A stretch of DNA of 64,000 bases. It comes from Flavobacterium selenitireducens (GTDB lineage: Bacteria > Bacteroidota > Bacteroidia > Flavobacteriales > Flavobacteriaceae). The DNA lies in contig NZ_JAAVIY010000003.1 of NCBI RefSeq assembly GCF_014748335.1, positions 186,001 to 250,000 on the forward strand, written 5' to 3'. Position 1 is the first letter of the stretch. Each line of letters begins with the position of its first letter. Both the position numbers and the translations under genes were made by a program. This document shows, piece after piece, positions 1 through 8,946 of this stretch. The notes under the pieces are model-generated. The model searched no databases, had not been told where the DNA came from, and saw only the letters and a program-made list of their open reading frames with translations.

Positions 1-287
1 CCTGGACAACCACGAATGATAACTATACGTTGAATCATGAGCAGGTGCATTTTGATCTTCATGAACTATACGCACGCAAGATTCGCAAGGCGTTCGACAG
101 CCTGAACCGCAAAAAAGTTTCCGAAGTTCCCAGTTATCAAAAAGTATATAACCGCTATCTCGAAGAGGCAACCGCCCGCCACTATCGTTACGACAGTGAA
201 GCGAATTTCAACGAGATAAAGCAACAGCAGTGGAGCCGGCAAGTCCAAAGCGACATTCAGCAAACCAAGCAATACGAAGCACAATGA
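1..287 (+). CDS. DUF922-like protein, C-terminal part (5' end outside window)
   Basis: The reading frame is open from base 3, so this is the 3' end of a gene starting upstream; the TTG at base 30 is probably internal. About 94 residues are visible. The stretch NHEQVHFDLHELYARK matches the C-terminal HExxH-type motif of DUF922 proteins, a family of uncharacterised, putative zinc-dependent peptidase-like envelope proteins. The tail is charged and Gln-rich and ends in a TGA at 285-287. What is seen is the motif and the open 5' end. The family assignment is from memory, and metal binding or proteolysis is inference. Confidence 0.7.
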   Translation, partial: WTTTNDNYTLNHEQVHFDLHELYARKIRKAFDSLNRKKVSEVPSYQKVYNRYLEEATARHYRYDSEANFNEIKQQQWSRQVQSDIQQTKQYEAQ

Positions 288-314
288 AAAAGGTGGGGCT
301 TACTCGCCTTTCGT

Positions 315-860
315 TTATCTGCACAACGCACAATGCGCGCCGATTGCTGCCGAAACGCCGACGGGATTCGTCGCGATTGCCGCGCATCCCGTGAATCCGT
401 CGCAAAACGCTTGGAATTCGCGCACGAAACATTGTCCGAAGGTTTCGTTTATCGGATGATTCACACAAGGATTGACAGGTAATCGCATCGTCGTAATGGA
501 CAATCGCTGGTCTGGCGACTTGGTCTCGTCGGCATCATAGACCAACTTATATTTGCCGTCGTTGATCGCGCTTCCCTCGATAATCACAATGTTGGGATCT
601 TGAGTGGAAGCGATGTAGAGTTTTTTTTGGTCGGGATACGTAATCGTGATGAGGCCGTGCGATCCGAATTCGGTCGATGCGCCGTAGCGTTCGCGCATCG
701 CGTTTTTGAAATCGAGGTCACCTTGGGATGTCCTGGCGTAATCGGCGCCGGGCTCGCTTACAGATGAGTTGGTCTTCTGTCCCGATGTAGATACGGGATG
801 ATCTCCTGATTCGCAACCCAACGCCAAAAGGATCAGGAATGCGGCTGATAATTTTTTCAT
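315..860 (-). CDS. Cys-rich lipoprotein of unknown function
   Basis: 181 residues. The N-terminus is a lipoprotein signal: Lys-Lys, a hydrophobic core, and a lipobox LALGC with Cys16 as the lipidation site. A low-complexity Ser/Thr linker follows. The middle (residues about 45-120) contains Tyr/Ile-rich beta-like segments. The last 50 residues hold six cysteines, ending in a hydrophobic Ala/Gly-rich stretch with the terminal motif HCALCR, which suggests disulfides or metal binding outside the cytoplasm. No family recognised. It is convergent with the DUF922 gene; its start faces the next gene across about 100 bp. Export is well supported, function unknown. Confidence 0.7.
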   Translation of the reverse strand: MKKLSAAFLILLALGCESGDHPVSTSGQKTNSSVSEPGADYARTSQGDLDFKNAMRERYGASTEFGSHGLITITYPDQKKLYIASTQDPNIVIIEGSAINDGKYKLVYDADETKSPDQRLSITTMRLPVNPCVNHPINETFGQCFVREFQAFCDGFTGCAAIATNPVGVSAAIGAHCALCR

Positions 861-961
861 AGTAGTCGATTTGAGCGGTATTAATTTAAGGTTTTAATCG
901 TATCAAAAATTAGCCCGTCTTAAGTTCATGGGAATTATGTAACTTTCGTCGGAAATCATGG

Positions 962-1243
962 ATGTTGGCAGTAATGGAAATTTCAAAAAGTACCTTTCTT
1001 GGCGCCCTTCTCGTCATCACGATGGCGGCGACCGCTTTTGGCGTATTCTGCAAACTTCAGGGTTATCCCGAAACCTTGTTCGTAGCGGTCGGTTTGGGGA
1101 CATTTGGCATTTTTTGGATCGTAACTTTGTATGACATCTGGAAAAGCCAACTGAAAAACAAAACCCTTTTACTTTTGCTCACGCTGTTGATTCCATTCGT
1201 GTCACCCGTTATCTATTTCAAGCTTCGCGAGGACGAAAATTGA
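962..1243 (+). CDS. small membrane protein, PLDc_N-like
   Basis: 93 residues from the first ATG; a second in-frame ATG at 974 (MEISKS) is an equally good start and neither has a clear ribosome binding site. Three hydrophobic helices are visible (about residues 12-29, 39-57 and 69-86). The arrangement of a helix, a short charged loop (DIWKSQLKNK) and a Pro-containing last helix ending VIYFKLRED resembles the small PLDc_N two- to three-helix proteins, which are common in Bacteroidetes and uncharacterised. Located between the lipoprotein and katE with its own spacing, so probably monocistronic. Confidence 0.55.
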   Translation: MLAVMEISKSTFLGALLVITMAATAFGVFCKLQGYPETLFVAVGLGTFGIFWIVTLYDIWKSQLKNKTLLLLLTLLIPFVSPVIYFKLREDEN

Positions 1244-1360
1244 TCCAACCAAGTTGATTGTACGAGATAACTAATCCAAAGCTACCTCATTTCCGCCTAA
1301 TTGTGTAAGGTTCAGATCGTATCTAAAAGGTTTCTTTGGATAAACGAACACAGGACAATT

Positions 1361-3508
1361 ATGGCACAAGACGACACTTCTGCAAACCATCAGGATGACA
1401 AGCAACGCGATTTCTCGCTGAACAAATCAGATGGTACCAATAAATTCATGACTACCGACCACGGCGTCAGGATCAACGACGACAATAACTGGCTCAAGGC
1501 CGGCGAGCGAGGGCCATCCCTGCTCGAGGACTTCATCATGCGCGAAAAGATCACGCATTTCGATCACGAGCGGATTCCGGAAAGAATCGTGCACGCCAGA
1601 GGTTCCGGAGCTCACGGCTTTTTTGAAGTCACCAATCCGATCCCGCAATTCACCAAAGCCGGATTTTTACAGAAGGCCGGCCAAAAAACACCCGTCTTTA
1701 CACGATTTTCTACCGTTGCCGGGAGCCGCGGCTCTACCGATCTGGCTCGCGACGTCCGCGGTTTTGCCGTAAAATTCTATACACAGGAAGGTAATTTTGA
1801 CCTTGTCGGAAACAACATTCCGGTGTTTTTCATACAGGATGCGGCCAAATTTCCTGACTTGGTCCACGCGGTCAAGCCCGAGCCTCACAACGAAATCCCG
1901 CAAGCATCTTCGGCCCACGACACGTTTTGGGACTTTATCTCGCTCATGCCGGAATCGATGCATATGATCATGTGGACGATGTCCGACAGGGCGATTCCAC
2001 GTTCGTATCGCATGATGGAAGGTTTTGGCGTGCACACGTTCCGACTCATTAACGAACAAGGCGAATCCCATTTCGTCAAATTCCACTGGAAACCTAAATT
2101 GGGCACACACGCCGTGGTTTGGGACGAAGCCCAGAAAATTTCGGGTAAAAATCCTGATTTTCACCGTGAGGATCTTTGGGAAGCGATTGATACGGGCCAC
2201 TTTCCGGAATGGGAACTCGGCGTCCAGATCGTGCCTCAAGCCGACGAATTCAAGTTCGATTTCGATTTGTTGGATCCGACGAAAATCATTCCAGAGGAAT
2301 TGGTTCCCGTGACCATAGTGGGGCGAATGGTGCTCAACCGCAATCCCGATAATTTCTTTGCAGAAACTGAACAGATCGCCTTTCACCCGGGCCACATCGT
2401 TCCCGGAATCGACTTTACGAACGATCCATTGCTGCAAGGCCGGTTGTTTTCCTATACCGACACACAATTGCTGCGTCTCGGCGGCCCGAACTTCCACGAA
2501 ATCCCGATCAACCGTGCCATAGCTCCGGTCCACAATAACCAGCGAGACGGGTTTATGCGACAGGAAATCAACGTGGGCCGCGTGAGTTACCACCCGAATT
2601 CGTTGGGAGGCGGTTGCCCGTACCAAGCTAAGATAAGCCAAGGTGGATTCAGCAGTTTCAACGAACGAGTCGAAGCGGTCAAGGTGAGGGCGAGAAGCGA
2701 AAGTTTTTCCGACCATTTTTCGCAGGCGCGATTGTTTTACAACAGCCAGACCGAGGTCGAAAAATCGCATATTGTTCGCGCGCTTCGGTTTGAGCTCGGA
2801 AAAGTCGATACCACGGCAATCCGTTTGCGAATGCTCGGTTTATTGTCTAAAATCGACGAAAATCTTGCCCGACAAGTAGGTAAGGGATTGGGTCTTCCGG
2901 TTCCGGATAAACTCGAGCGGCCAATAAATGAAGGCGTTCGTGCCGAGGGAAGCGACGCTCAGCAACCATCTGAAAAGCAAATATCCTACGAGCCTTCGGA
3001 TGCACTCAGCATGATCAACAACCCGACGGTCAAACCATCGATCGAAACGCGTAAGGTCGCTGTCATTTGTGCCGATGGTTCCAGTGGGGAAAACATAACA
3101 GATTTAAAGATCACCTTGCTCAAGAACGGCGCTAAGGCATTCATAGTCGCGCCTCATCTTGGCTTTTTGGCAACCGATGACGGAGGCGAACTTCCTATCG
3201 ATTTCTCGTTCCTTACCTCGTCCTCTGTATTGTTCGATGCCGTCTTCATTCCCGACGGAGGCGCACAATCGCAATTGGCTTCCGATCCTGACGTGGTCGA
3301 ATTCGTCCAGGATGCTTACAAACACTGTAAAGTCATCGGAGCGATGGGAGCTTCGGCAGCACTTCTGGATTCCCTGACAAAAAACAAAGCGATCGAAGAC
3401 GACCCGGGATTGATTTCGGGAGACGGCGGCACCGCATCCATCGAGCGTTTTATCGAGGCCATGAGTGATCACCGCATCTGGGAACGCGAAACAATTCTTA
3501 CCAACTAA
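1361..3508 (+). CDS. katE: catalase HPII, large-subunit clade 2
   Basis: Decomposes H2O2 with heme in the cytoplasm. 715 residues, the size of large-subunit catalases. An in-frame GTG at 1301 would add 20 residues, but ATG 1361 is preceded by AGGA and begins MAQDD as expected. Heme-pocket features: catalytic His78 in the VHARG motif, the Asn-containing GNNIPVFF segment, and the proximal-Tyr motif RLFSYTD near residue 360. Residues from about 560 to the end form the extra flavodoxin/DJ-1-like domain typical of HPII ([12 protein letters not shown] at its start). The YciE-like gene follows after 12 bp and is probably cotranscribed, pointing to a stress operon. Confidence 0.95.
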   Translation: MAQDDTSANHQDDKQRDFSLNKSDGTNKFMTTDHGVRINDDNNWLKAGERGPSLLEDFIMREKITHFDHERIPERIVHARGSGAHGFFEVTNPIPQFTKAGFLQKAGQKTPVFTRFSTVAGSRGSTDLARDVRGFAVKFYTQEGNFDLVGNNIPVFFIQDAAKFPDLVHAVKPEPHNEIPQASSAHDTFWDFISLMPESMHMIMWTMSDRAIPRSYRMMEGFGVHTFRLINEQGESHFVKFHWKPKLGTHAVVWDEAQKISGKNPDFHREDLWEAIDTGHFPEWELGVQIVPQADEFKFDFDLLDPTKIIPEELVPVTIVGRMVLNRNPDNFFAETEQIAFHPGHIVPGIDFTNDPLLQGRLFSYTDTQLLRLGGPNFHEIPINRAIAPVHNNQRDGFMRQEINVGRVSYHPNSLGGGCPYQAKISQGGFSSFNERVEAVKVRARSESFSDHFSQARLFYNSQTEVEKSHIVRALRFELGKVDTTAIRLRMLGLLSKIDENLARQVGKGLGLPVPDKLERPINEGVRAEGSDAQQPSEKQISYEPSDALSMINNPTVKPSIETRKVAVICADGSSGENITDLKITLLKNGAKAFIVAPHLGFLATDDGGELPIDFSFLTSSSVLFDAVFIPDGGAQSQLASDPDVVEFVQDAYKHCKVIGAMGASAALLDSLTKNKAIEDDPGLISGDGGTASIERFIEAMSDHRIWERETILTN

Positions 3509-3520
3509 AAAAAATCAGAT

Positions 3521-4120
3521 ATGAAAACGCTTACCAATGAAAACGACGGATCCCAGGATGCCAACAATGTAACCACGGCGGGTCCAAATGCAGCTGCCGA
3601 TTTGCGATCGCTGTTCGTGGATTGCCTAAAGGATATCTACTGGGCCGAGAATGCCCTGTTGAAGGCACTTCCGAAGATGCAGGCCAACGCTCATTCCGCA
3701 AGGCTCGCATCGCTGATAAAGGATCACATCGCCCAAACAGAAAATCAGGTGACCCGCCTCGAAGAAATCTTTGAACTCATGGGTGGAAAGGCCGAGGGCA
3801 AGAAGTGTGAAGCAATGGCCGGACTTATCAAAGAAGGAGAGGAAATTCTCGAAGAAACCGAGCACGGGCCTGTCCGTGATGCGGGAATCATCGCGGCATC
3901 CCAAAAAGTAGAACATTACGAAATCGCGACTTACGGCACGTTGTACACCTTCGCGAAAACGCTGGGGCTCAACGACGAAGCCAAATTGCTCGCCCAAACG
4001 CTAGCCGAGGAAAAAGAAGCCGACATGTTGTTAAGCGACGCGGCGATCAACGCGATAAATACAGAAGCCGATGGGGAAGTCGGCGCTACGGCGGACAAAC
4101 CGCTATCCAAAAAACCTTGA
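3521..4120 (+). CDS. YciE/DUF892 ferritin-like protein
   Basis: 199 residues. The region 25-175 is a four-helix ferritin-like bundle of the DUF892 (YciE/YciF) family. Family hallmarks seen: LFVDCLKDIYWAENALLKALPKM near the start of the bundle, a Glu-rich helix pair (TRLEEIFELMG, EKVEHYEIATYGTL) and a final LAEEKEAD helix. The acidic and His positions fit a di-iron site. N- and C-terminal tails are low complexity and hydrophilic. In other bacteria these proteins accompany stress catalases; here the gene lies 12 bp after katE and ends at a hairpin terminator, so a two-gene oxidative or osmotic stress unit is likely. Confidence 0.85.
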   Translation: MKTLTNENDGSQDANNVTTAGPNAAADLRSLFVDCLKDIYWAENALLKALPKMQANAHSARLASLIKDHIAQTENQVTRLEEIFELMGGKAEGKKCEAMAGLIKEGEEILEETEHGPVRDAGIIAASQKVEHYEIATYGTLYTFAKTLGLNDEAKLLAQTLAEEKEADMLLSDAAINAINTEADGEVGATADKPLSKKP

Positions 4121-4136
4121 TTACTTACTGATGAGG

Positions 4137-4175
4137 ACAAAGGCCGGGACGTTTCGTTTCGGCTTTTGTGTTTTT
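4137..4175 (+). terminator. rho-independent terminator after katE-yciE
   Basis: A 10-bp stem (ACAAAGGCCG at 4137-4146 with CGGCTTTTGT at 4160-4169, one G-U pair) and a 13-nt loop, followed by GTTTTT. Placed 16 bp after the YciE stop. Confidence 0.8.
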
Positions 4176-4225
4176 AGATGTCCGGTATTGTCAAGACAGT
4201 ACATTTTCGTATCTTCTTAATCGAC

Positions 4226-5962
4226 ATGCGCATCTTCTGGAAATACCTCAAACCTTACTCAAAATGGATAGCGTTGGCTTTGATGCTGGCGGCGATCGCA
4301 CAAATCCTGGCGTTGTACGACCCTATCATTTTCGGGCAAATCGTCGACGGCTATGCGCTGCGGCCGCAAAAGGGCGAGCTTCCTGTCGGCATCGTGAAAC
4401 TGTTGCTGCTTGCCGTTGCCGTTGCGTTGGCGGCACGCCTGTTCCTGTCCTTGAAGGATTATGTGCTGCGCATGATCGTACAAAAATTCGGCATGGACAT
4501 TTTTAACGAAGGATTGCGACATACGTTGCGGTTGCCGTTTCAGGAGTTCGAGGACCAAACGAGCGGCGAGATCCTGGCCGTTTTGCTCAAAGTTAGAAGC
4601 GACACGGAGAAATTCATTACCGCATTCATCAATGTCTTGTTTTCTTCGTTGGTCGGCGTTGGTTTTTTGATGTGGTACGCCGTGACCAAACACTGGGCGT
4701 TGATCCCGGTTTTTTTCATCGGATTCGTCGTACTTGGCGGAATAACAAGCCAGTTAAGCCGCTCGATCAAGACGCTGCAACGTTCGCTGATGCGGCAAAA
4801 CCGACAAATGAGCGGCACGATCACAGAAAGCCTGCGCAACATCGAACTCGTGAAAAGTCTCGGCTTGACCTATTCCGAGATCAGGCGTCTGAAAAAACAC
4901 ACCCAGGATATTTATGTGTCCGAAATGGCAAAAGTCCGTAAAATGCGCACGCTGAGCTTTCTTCAAGGCACCATCCTGATTTTTCTCAAACAGTCGATCC
5001 TTTTTATTTTGCTGTGGCTGATTTTCCGAAACGTGCTTTCTACGGGAGAACTGATTTCGATGCAATTCATTTCCACGGCCATCATCGGGCCTTTGCAGGA
5101 TTTGGGCAATATCATCGTGTCGTGGCGCGAAGCCGAAACCGCACTGACGATGCTCAACAGCATTCTCGAAAAGCCCGTCGAATACAGCCCGAAGGATTGG
5201 GTCGACACGGGCCCGTTGACGGAACTCCACTTTTCGGACGTCGTTTTTCGCCATCGCAACGCCAATTTCAACGCTATCCAGAATATTTCATTTAAGGCGA
5301 AACTCGGGGATACACTCGCTTTTGTCGGTCCGTCGGGCTCGGGGAAATCGACGCTCGTAAAACTGCTCGTCGGATTATACCGGCCGGTTGAAGGCGACAT
5401 CTTATACGACGGCGTTTCGATCAAGGATTTGCGCTATAACCGTATCCGGCGCCAAATGGGATTCGTGACCCAGGATACCCAACTTTTCTTCGGGAGCATT
5501 CGCGAAAACCTGTTGTTCGTAAAACCAGATGCGACCGAAGCCGAAATGCTCGCAGCACTCGGGAAAGCATCGGCCACGACCGTCCTCAACAACGCACCTG
5601 ACGGGCTCGATACGATACTTGGGGAAGGCGGACGCAAGCTTTCGGGAGGCGAAAAGCAGCGGCTTTCGATCGCCCGCGCGCTGTTGCGGAATCCACGCTT
5701 GCTTATTTTCGACGAGGCGACTTCCGCCCTCGATTCAATTACCGAAGAGCAAATCACCCAAACCATACGCGAAATATCAGCAGATCGCCGGCAGATGACG
5801 ATCCTCATCGCGCACAGGCTGTCGACGATCATGCACGCCGATACCATCTATGTTCTCGAAAAAGGCAAAATCGCCGAACAAGGCACACATGAAGAACTCG
5901 TCGCCGCGAAAGGTCTTTATTACGCGCTTTGGCGGCAGCAAATAGGCGAACGCAAGAATTAA
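4226..5962 (+). CDS. ABC transporter, fused permease-ATPase (MsbA-like)
   Basis: 578 residues from ATG 4226 (MRIFWKYLKPYSKW); the ATG at 4178 would add 16 residues unlike the family and overlaps the terminator region. Residues 1-310 are an ABC exporter membrane domain with five to six helices. The ATPase domain carries Walker A GPSGSGKST, the Q-loop, the signature LSGGEKQRLSIARAL, Walker B LLIFDEAT and the H-loop IAHRLST. Half-transporters of this type dimerise and export lipids, peptides or drugs; the substrate cannot be told. No accessory genes adjoin it. It converges on the SRAP gene with only 5 bp between stops. Confidence 0.9.
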   Translation: MRIFWKYLKPYSKWIALALMLAAIAQILALYDPIIFGQIVDGYALRPQKGELPVGIVKLLLLAVAVALAARLFLSLKDYVLRMIVQKFGMDIFNEGLRHTLRLPFQEFEDQTSGEILAVLLKVRSDTEKFITAFINVLFSSLVGVGFLMWYAVTKHWALIPVFFIGFVVLGGITSQLSRSIKTLQRSLMRQNRQMSGTITESLRNIELVKSLGLTYSEIRRLKKHTQDIYVSEMAKVRKMRTLSFLQGTILIFLKQSILFILLWLIFRNVLSTGELISMQFISTAIIGPLQDLGNIIVSWREAETALTMLNSILEKPVEYSPKDWVDTGPLTELHFSDVVFRHRNANFNAIQNISFKAKLGDTLAFVGPSGSGKSTLVKLLVGLYRPVEGDILYDGVSIKDLRYNRIRRQMGFVTQDTQLFFGSIRENLLFVKPDATEAEMLAALGKASATTVLNNAPDGLDTILGEGGRKLSGGEKQRLSIARALLRNPRLLIFDEATSALDSITEEQITQTIREISADRRQMTILIAHRLSTIMHADTIYVLEKGKIAEQGTHEELVAAKGLYYALWRQQIGERKN

Positions 5963-5967
5963 CGGCG

Positions 5968-6648
5968 TCAGAATAACGTGGTTTGTATGCCATTTTCGCC
6001 CGGACAGGGTTCGGCTCTGAGGTTCGGTTTGTAGGCGGGGAAAGCGAAATCGGTAGCGGGAATGCGTTCGTCGAGCCAATCGCGCTCGTCTGCTTTGTTG
6101 AGCATAATCGGCATTCTGTAAAAATCTTTCTCGATGTCTTTGTTGTGCACGAATTTCATGACGTCGTTGCCCGTCGTGGTGCAGATCGCGTAGGTGTGAA
6201 GTTCCTGGCCGGATCCATCTTTCCAGGTAGCATAGAGTCCGGCTATGCCGAAAATTTTGGAGTCGGCACTTTCGATTCGGAATTTGGTTTTCGATTTTCC
6301 TTTAGGATCATTCCAATGATATTCAAAATAAGCCGTTGCCGGAACGATGCAACGATTGCGTTGGATATTCTTCCAGGCGTATCGGCGGTTGAGGTATTCC
6401 AGTTTGGCTTTGTAAGTCAGGTGCCAGATCGAATCCGGATCTTTCGTCCAATCAGGCGGAACAATTCCCCATCGGAAAGGCGTCAATGTTGTAGGCGAAG
6501 CGTTAGTCAGTATCGGATACGGCTCATGGTCAAATGCATTGATTTCCCTGTTCAACGCCGATAACACGGTTTGTCGCTGCATCACATCCGCTCCAAATCG
6601 TTCGGATAGCGCGCCTAACGACACCTCGATAGCTTTGCTGCTTGCCAT
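5968..6648 (-). CDS. SRAP (YedK/HMCES)-family protein, atypical active site
   Basis: 226 residues. The SRAP fold is recognisable: PFRWGIVPPDW, RCIVPATAYFEYHW with the active-site Glu109, and FVHNK...RMPIML with His168. Canonical members begin Met-Cys, and the Cys2 amine and thiol crosslink abasic DNA. Here the best start gives MASSKAIEV, so Cys2 is absent, and the usual NAR-x-E motif reads KAKLE with Lys80 in place of Asn. A longer frame reaching 6777 overlaps the upstream gene and also lacks Met-Cys. Last gene of a four-gene operon. It may be catalytically altered, or its true start may be mis-seen; family membership is secure. Confidence 0.75.
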   Translation of the reverse strand: MASSKAIEVSLGALSERFGADVMQRQTVLSALNREINAFDHEPYPILTNASPTTLTPFRWGIVPPDWTKDPDSIWHLTYKAKLEYLNRRYAWKNIQRNRCIVPATAYFEYHWNDPKGKSKTKFRIESADSKIFGIAGLYATWKDGSGQELHTYAICTTTGNDVMKFVHNKDIEKDFYRMPIMLNKADERDWLDERIPATDFAFPAYKPNLRAEPCPGENGIQTTLF

Positions 6649-6670
6649 TGCCAGATGAATTATTGTCGAA

Positions 6671-8935
6671 CTACGATGAGTGTTTCGGTCTTCTGCTCTT
6701 TGGTTGGCCGTTTTTGGTTTTCGCTTTGTTGCTCCGCGACCATTCGAGGCGATAAGTGGTTTCCCCATTTGCTTCAAATTCGCGCCAGTCTTTTCCGTCG
6801 GATTTTGATGCCAATTCGTTTTTATTGGCGGAGAGTCGTATGTCTGATAACGATTCTCCTATGATCCTTATGCGGCAGGTCAACCGCTTGTCGCCCTGTA
6901 CGCGAAATGTGACTTGGCCGTCTTGGTAAATCCGCAAGCCGTGGACGGGATAATCGCAAAACAACATCATGCCGCTGTCTCCGAGTTTGTGATATTGTCT
7001 CGGCATTACACCGAATCCGGCGCCCGCAGCACCGTAGACTTCCTGACCGACCTGTCCGCTTTTTTCCCAACCGTCCCTGAGATCCTCGAGCGGGATCCAG
7101 AGATCTTTGTCGATTTCGCCGGTCTTGACTTCGTCCGAAAGCACTTCCTGCGGTAAAACGGTCGGATAATAGAACGGCATCCGAAAAACAAAATACCGTA
7201 TGAATTCCGCGACGAGCAAGCGTACCGATGGCGCCAAATCGATCGACTCGGCCTCCTGTAAATAAAAGACAAGCGCAGCATATACCTCGACCTCTTCATA
7301 CGCCGCGATATACGGAGCTTCGGCCAACGGATAAACAGAAAGAAAACGGGAGTAGTTTTTCGACAGTCCGTAATGGCCTTCCCAGATTTGCATGTTGCGG
7401 AACAAACACGCGATACAGGCATAGCTCAAGTCCAAATATTTTTGCTCGCCGGTCTCTTTATAAACCCTCAACAAAGTAGCGGCCGAGAACGCGGTATTGT
7501 TGGCCTGGTAAAAAATTTCAAACCCGAGTCCTTCGAGTTTTTTGAGTGAAGTGATCGCTTCACGGAAATACAAATCGTCCCCTGTGAGATCTCTCATTTC
7601 GAGCATCAGATGGGCGTAAGCGCCGGGAACGTCTTTTTCGCCTCCTTTACCTTCGGCAGTTTCCGCTTTGACGACATCAAGCGTGTCCAAATTATAAAAC
7701 ACGGGCCATTCATAGTTGAAATGCTTGGCGACTTTCATGGGAAAGGCAATGGAATCCAGGATGATTTTTTCGGCCATCTTGTCTTTTTTGATGGCGAGTC
7801 GGGCGAGGTTCATCAACGGATGATGCAAATACCAGGAATCCATGACGCCTTCTTTCTTTTGTTCTTCTGATTCGTCAAGCCGATGTACAAGTGACGGAAG
7901 CCATCGCCTGACCACTTTGAGCTTTTCGTCATAAAACGCGGGCAAGCCGTTGCGCAAATCGTCCCGTACCGCATCGGGTTTGCCTCCGCGCCACTCAAAA
8001 TATTCCGTCAGCGGCACCAGCACGGCCAGTTGCACCATGATTTCGGGAGGCGTATCGTAGTCGCAAACGTAGGCGTTGAGGTAAGAGTGTCCTTCGGCCT
8101 GCGTCCAGCAACCTTTGTTTCTCCCGAGGTCGGACAAGCCTTTTTTGGCAATTTTCGGCCAGTCGTTATAGACTGTTTCGGGTTTTGGAAGCAACAGGTA
8201 GACCGATGCAAGGTAGTCGAGATAGTTCCTGCAACCCGCTTCCTTGCTTTTCGGGACTTCGACAGACGGCAAAACGAAGGCGTCGGAAATAATGAAACGA
8301 CGGCCCGCAGGAATCGGTTTTTTGACAGTTGGAGGAAGGCTGAAGCCCGTTTCGGGCCAACTTCCGCCAACCGAACCGCCAACTGACGTTTCCGTAGCGT
8401 CACAATATTCGCTCAAAGCGGTAAGATTCTGGAAATAGAAAACCGATCCTTCAAACGGCTTCGACAAGCTGAAATAAAGGTGTCCGGAACGCGTTCCTTC
8501 CTGGGATACGTGAATTTCGCCTTTTGAATTGGAAATCAGGCCCGTTCCCGGCAGCGGCAACACGTCGCGCGGGCTGAACGGCACGAAGAGATCCTCTTTC
8601 GAGATGAACGATGTAGTGTAGCGAAACGTAGGAAACTGCATACTTTCGGCAAAGGTGATCGTGCATCGGAATTCGCCGAGAGCACATGAAATGCGGATAT
8701 CGACTTGGTCGGGCGATGTTTGTTTGACATCGGACGTTTCAATGACGGCGCCCCAGGTAAAAACAGGACGGAATGCCACGCGTCCTCCGCCGGGCCATTC
8801 GCAGATCGCCCAAAGCGAATTGTGAGATTGGACGATGTCAACCCGGAATTCGCCAAACTGAAGTTCTCCGACATTCTTTCCGTGCAAAATGTCCGATTGG
8901 GCGGTTGCAGCCCACGCGCTTAGAGGATTTTTCAT
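6671..8935 (-). CDS. large conserved protein, possible helical-toroid glycan enzyme
   Basis: 754 residues from ATG 8935 (MKNPLSAWAATAQ), chosen because it lies 12 bp after the SDR stop; an upstream ATG at 8995 would overlap the SDR gene. No signal peptide. Residues 1-250 look beta-rich. Residues 260-600 contain repeated helix pairs with aromatic and acidic residues (for example WTQAEGHSYLNAYVCDYDTP and FYQANNTAFSAATLL), reminiscent of (alpha/alpha)6 toroids of six-hairpin glycosidases or lyases. The C-terminus is Lys/Arg-rich. I do not recognise a named family. Its position in an operon with an SDR and an SRAP protein does not settle a function. Confidence 0.6.
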   Translation of the reverse strand: MKNPLSAWAATAQSDILHGKNVGELQFGEFRVDIVQSHNSLWAICEWPGGGRVAFRPVFTWGAVIETSDVKQTSPDQVDIRISCALGEFRCTITFAESMQFPTFRYTTSFISKEDLFVPFSPRDVLPLPGTGLISNSKGEIHVSQEGTRSGHLYFSLSKPFEGSVFYFQNLTALSEYCDATETSVGGSVGGSWPETGFSLPPTVKKPIPAGRRFIISDAFVLPSVEVPKSKEAGCRNYLDYLASVYLLLPKPETVYNDWPKIAKKGLSDLGRNKGCWTQAEGHSYLNAYVCDYDTPPEIMVQLAVLVPLTEYFEWRGGKPDAVRDDLRNGLPAFYDEKLKVVRRWLPSLVHRLDESEEQKKEGVMDSWYLHHPLMNLARLAIKKDKMAEKIILDSIAFPMKVAKHFNYEWPVFYNLDTLDVVKAETAEGKGGEKDVPGAYAHLMLEMRDLTGDDLYFREAITSLKKLEGLGFEIFYQANNTAFSAATLLRVYKETGEQKYLDLSYACIACLFRNMQIWEGHYGLSKNYSRFLSVYPLAEAPYIAAYEEVEVYAALVFYLQEAESIDLAPSVRLLVAEFIRYFVFRMPFYYPTVLPQEVLSDEVKTGEIDKDLWIPLEDLRDGWEKSGQVGQEVYGAAGAGFGVMPRQYHKLGDSGMMLFCDYPVHGLRIYQDGQVTFRVQGDKRLTCRIRIIGESLSDIRLSANKNELASKSDGKDWREFEANGETTYRLEWSRSNKAKTKNGQPKSRRPKHSS

Positions 8936-8946
8936 TGAAATTAAAA

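Noticed and set aside
1667..2770. 367-codon ORF antisense to katE
   Set aside because: It runs against the catalase gene in another frame, is rich in His/Arg/Phe from codon shadow, and has no recognisable motif.
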